Notes under the pieces: model-generated
Told to the model about the DNA's origin: nothing
What the model saw: only the letters and a program-made list of their open reading frames with translations
Databases searched by the model: none
Assembly (NCBI GenBank): GCA_964577195.1
Contig: CAZNYF010000134.1
Location: 1 to 7,743 of the forward strand
Origin: HyVt-560 sp964577195
GTDB taxonomy: Bacteria > Pseudomonadota > Gammaproteobacteria > UWMA-0217
Reading direction: 5' to 3'
Length of the DNA stretch: 7,743 nucleotides
Part shown: positions 6,195 to 7,743 of the stretch, piece by piece
Layout of the letters: every line of letters begins with the position of its first letter
Position numbering within the stretch: the first letter of the stretch is position 1
Translations under genes and position numbers: made by a program

Positions 6195-6581
6195 CTAATC
6201 GACGAGGGTTTCGCTATAGGTAGAGGCATCCATCAAATCATCCAGTGAAGCCTCATCCGCAAGTTTCAATTTAAAAATCCAGCCATCAAGGTAAGGATCA
6301 TCATTAATTTTTTCCGGCTCATCGGCCAACATCTCATTCACCGCAACCACGGTTCCCGCGATTGGCGCGTAAATATCCGATGCCGCTTTAACCGATTCGA
6401 CCACCGCACAGGCGTCAGATGCAGCCAGCTCCGTATCGACATCTGGCAATTCCACAAAGACCAGATCACCCAATGCTGCTTGCGCGTGATCTGTAATGCC
6501 GATGGTCACAACGCCATCATCACCCAGTTGAATCCACTCGTGAGATTCCGTGTATTTAAGATCTGCAGGTACTTCGCTCAT
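6195..6581 (-). CDS. gcvH: Glycine cleavage system H protein (lipoyl carrier)
   Basis: GcvH shuttles the aminomethyl intermediate between the P, T and L proteins on a lipoyl arm. The 128 residues match the usual length. LKYTESHEWI (8-17) and GITDHAQAALGDLVFVELP (28-46) are classic. The lipoylation site is Lys65 in VESVKAASDIYAPIAG. The tail NDDPYLDGWIFKLKL is also conserved. GGAG (6588-6591) lies six bases before ATG. It follows gcvT by 43 bases and precedes gcvPA by 16. The lipoate attachment enzymes and Lpd needed for function must be encoded elsewhere. Confidence 0.98.
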   Translation of the reverse strand: MSEVPADLKYTESHEWIQLGDDGVVTIGITDHAQAALGDLVFVELPDVDTELAASDACAVVESVKAASDIYAPIAGTVVAVNEMLADEPEKINDDPYLDGWIFKLKLADEASLDDLMDASTYSETLVD

Positions 6582-6609
6582 CAGTCACTCCGTAATTGTT
6601 CAACTAAGC

Positions 6610-6634
6610 TTATTTAACTTAAGGTTATTTAACT
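6610..6634. repeat. Two direct copies of a ten-base sequence, 15 bases apart, at the gcvT stop
   Basis: TTATTTAACT occurs at 6610-6619 and 6625-6634. In the reading direction of gcvT this is AGTTAAATAA, so the true stop TAA and a second in-frame TAA both come from the repeat, with another TAA between them. The arrangement looks like a small tandem duplication at the gene end. No function is implied. Confidence 0.5.
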
Positions 6635-7710
6635 AAAATTTTGCCTTTGCGTACAAAAGGCATTTTAACGATCTTTGCAGCCAGCCGTTTACCGCGAATT
6701 TCAACCTCACAAGACTCATCCTCAGTTGCAGGAATTCGAGCCATCGCGATGGCTTTTTGCATCGTTGGGGAAAATGTTCCGCTGGTCGTCTCGCCTTTTG
6801 AATCACCCACATAAACCGGCAAATGGCTGCGTAACACACCGCGACCTTCCAGCACCAAACCGACAAATTGCTTTAAGCCGCCTTGGCTAATTTGTTTTTC
6901 CAGCGCTTCACGACCGATAAACTTTCGGTCTTCCGGCTGCATTGCCACCGTCCAGTCGAGACCAGCTTCCAAAGGAGAAACAGTCTCATCCATATCATTG
7001 CCGTAAAGATTCATGCCTGCTTCTAATCGGAGCGTATCGCGCGCGCCCAACCCGCAAGGTGCGACACCCGCCTCCAGCAAAGACTTCCATAAAGTGGGGA
7101 TTTCCTCGTTATCAACGATGATTTCAAAACCATCTTCACCGGTGTAACCCGTTCTAGCGACAAAGTATTGTCCTGCGCGCTTGCCCTGAAAAGGCTTCAG
7201 GGTTTCAGATATCGATCGATCAGATTCGTTCAATATCGAGAAAAATCGTTCTCTTGCCTCAGGCCCTTGCACCGCAATCATCGACAGGTCAGATCGCTCA
7301 ACCACTTCCACATTAAAACCGTGCGCATGATGATTGATCCACTCCAGATCCTTCTCGGCAGTACCCGCATTCACAACCATCCTGAAAAAAGTCGCAGAAA
7401 AGTAATAAACGATTAAATCATCAATCACACCACCGCGTTCATTCAACATGCAGCTGTAAAGCGCCTTGCCGGTTACGGTTAATTTCGCAACATCATTGGC
7501 AAGCAAAAACTGCAAAAAGTCTTTTACCCGCTCGCCCTTAAGATCGACGACCACCATGTGGGAAACGTCAAACATGCCAGCAGATTGGCGAATAATATGA
7601 TGCTCTTCAATTTGAGAGCCGTAGTGAACAGGCATATCCCAGCCCGCGAAATCGACAATTTTGGCACCCGCATCGACGTGCGCCTGATATAAAGCAGTTT
7701 GTTGACTCAT
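6625..7710 (-). CDS. gcvT: Aminomethyltransferase (glycine cleavage system T protein)
   Basis: GcvT transfers the one-carbon unit from aminomethyl-GcvH to tetrahydrofolate, releasing ammonia and making 5,10-methylene-THF. The 361 residues agree with the family. MSQQTALYQAH and VDFAGWDMPVHYGSQIEEHH closely match E. coli GcvT and support the start. MFDVSHM (46-52), LLANDVAKLT (69-78) and GGVIDDLIVYY (93-103) are conserved. The Asp pair at 97-98 includes the aspartate that contacts the folate. GYTGEDGFEI and GLGARDTLRLEAGMNLYGND (from about 221) are also standard. It is the first visible gene of the operon. The 3' end lies in a short duplicated sequence that supplies extra in-frame stops. Confidence 0.98.
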   Translation of the reverse strand: MSQQTALYQAHVDAGAKIVDFAGWDMPVHYGSQIEEHHIIRQSAGMFDVSHMVVVDLKGERVKDFLQFLLANDVAKLTVTGKALYSCMLNERGGVIDDLIVYYFSATFFRMVVNAGTAEKDLEWINHHAHGFNVEVVERSDLSMIAVQGPEARERFFSILNESDRSISETLKPFQGKRAGQYFVARTGYTGEDGFEIIVDNEEIPTLWKSLLEAGVAPCGLGARDTLRLEAGMNLYGNDMDETVSPLEAGLDWTVAMQPEDRKFIGREALEKQISQGGLKQFVGLVLEGRGVLRSHLPVYVGDSKGETTSGTFSPTMQKAIAMARIPATEDESCEVEIRGKRLAAKIVKMPFVRKGKILVK

Positions 7711-7743
7711 AGGGTGAGCAGGCTCCAGTTGTACGCGCGCAAC
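7711..7743 (-). promoter_or_regulatory. Truncated gcvT leader with a distant ribosome binding site
   Basis: Only 33 bases upstream of the gcvT ATG are present. On the minus strand CTGGAG is followed by about a dozen bases before ATG, longer than usual spacing, and GAG-CCTG-CTC could form a very small hairpin in between. This could be the ribosome binding site or the last part of a structured leader. The promoter lies outside the window, and nothing here is enough to call a glycine riboswitch. Confidence 0.3.

Noticed and set aside
6179..6229. Longer gcvPA start at 6229, overlapping gcvH
   Set aside because: It adds 17 residues before the standard family N terminus MPFIPHTE and has no ribosome binding site.
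5922..6248. 108-codon plus-strand open frame opposite gcvPA and gcvH
   Set aside because: It spans the junction of two clear conserved genes on the other strand and shows no motif or ribosome binding site.

Overview
The window looks like chromosomal DNA from a Gram-negative bacterium, most likely a gammaproteobacterium outside the Enterobacterales. The T and H proteins and the thiol peroxidase resemble their E. coli counterparts closely. Unlike in E. coli, the glycine decarboxylase P protein is split into two genes (gcvPA and gcvPB). There is also an outer-membrane-type lipoprotein. The species cannot be settled from the sequence. All seven genes I support lie on the minus strand, so the order of transcription runs from high to low coordinates.

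Right two thirds (2849-7710): a compact glycine cleavage operon in the order gcvT - gcvH - gcvPA - tpx - gcvPB. The gaps between genes are 43, 16, 4 and 2 bases. GcvPA and GcvPB form the PLP-dependent glycine decarboxylase, GcvH carries the aminomethyl group on a lipoyl-lysine, and GcvT passes it to tetrahydrofolate. The L protein (Lpd) is not here. The unusual point is tpx, encoding a thiol peroxidase with both cysteines intact, placed between the two halves of the P protein with almost no spacer. Only 33 bases upstream of gcvT are visible, so the operon promoter and any glycine riboswitch lie outside.

Left third (37-2625): two separate envelope-related genes. One (2038-2625) encodes a small protein with an N-terminal membrane anchor, a coiled coil, a Lys/Ala/Pro-rich linker resembling a histone H1 tail, and a C-terminal helix-hairpin-helix domain. 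It has a perfect TATAAT box and a strong ribosome binding site. The other (37-1689) encodes a 550-residue lipoprotein with a C-terminal peptidoglycan-binding domain. Its centre is a very regular array of twelve 23-residue units in four blocks, each block framed by a Cys and a Trp. I do not recognise this array as a named domain, and it is the best candidate for something undescribed here.

The two intergenic regions (1690-2037 and 2626-2848) contain several inverted repeats, including a nested dyad upstream of the lipoprotein. They hold no convincing gene or known RNA. The left edge cuts through what looks like half of an intrinsic terminator. I see no mobile element, CRISPR array, tRNA or rRNA.
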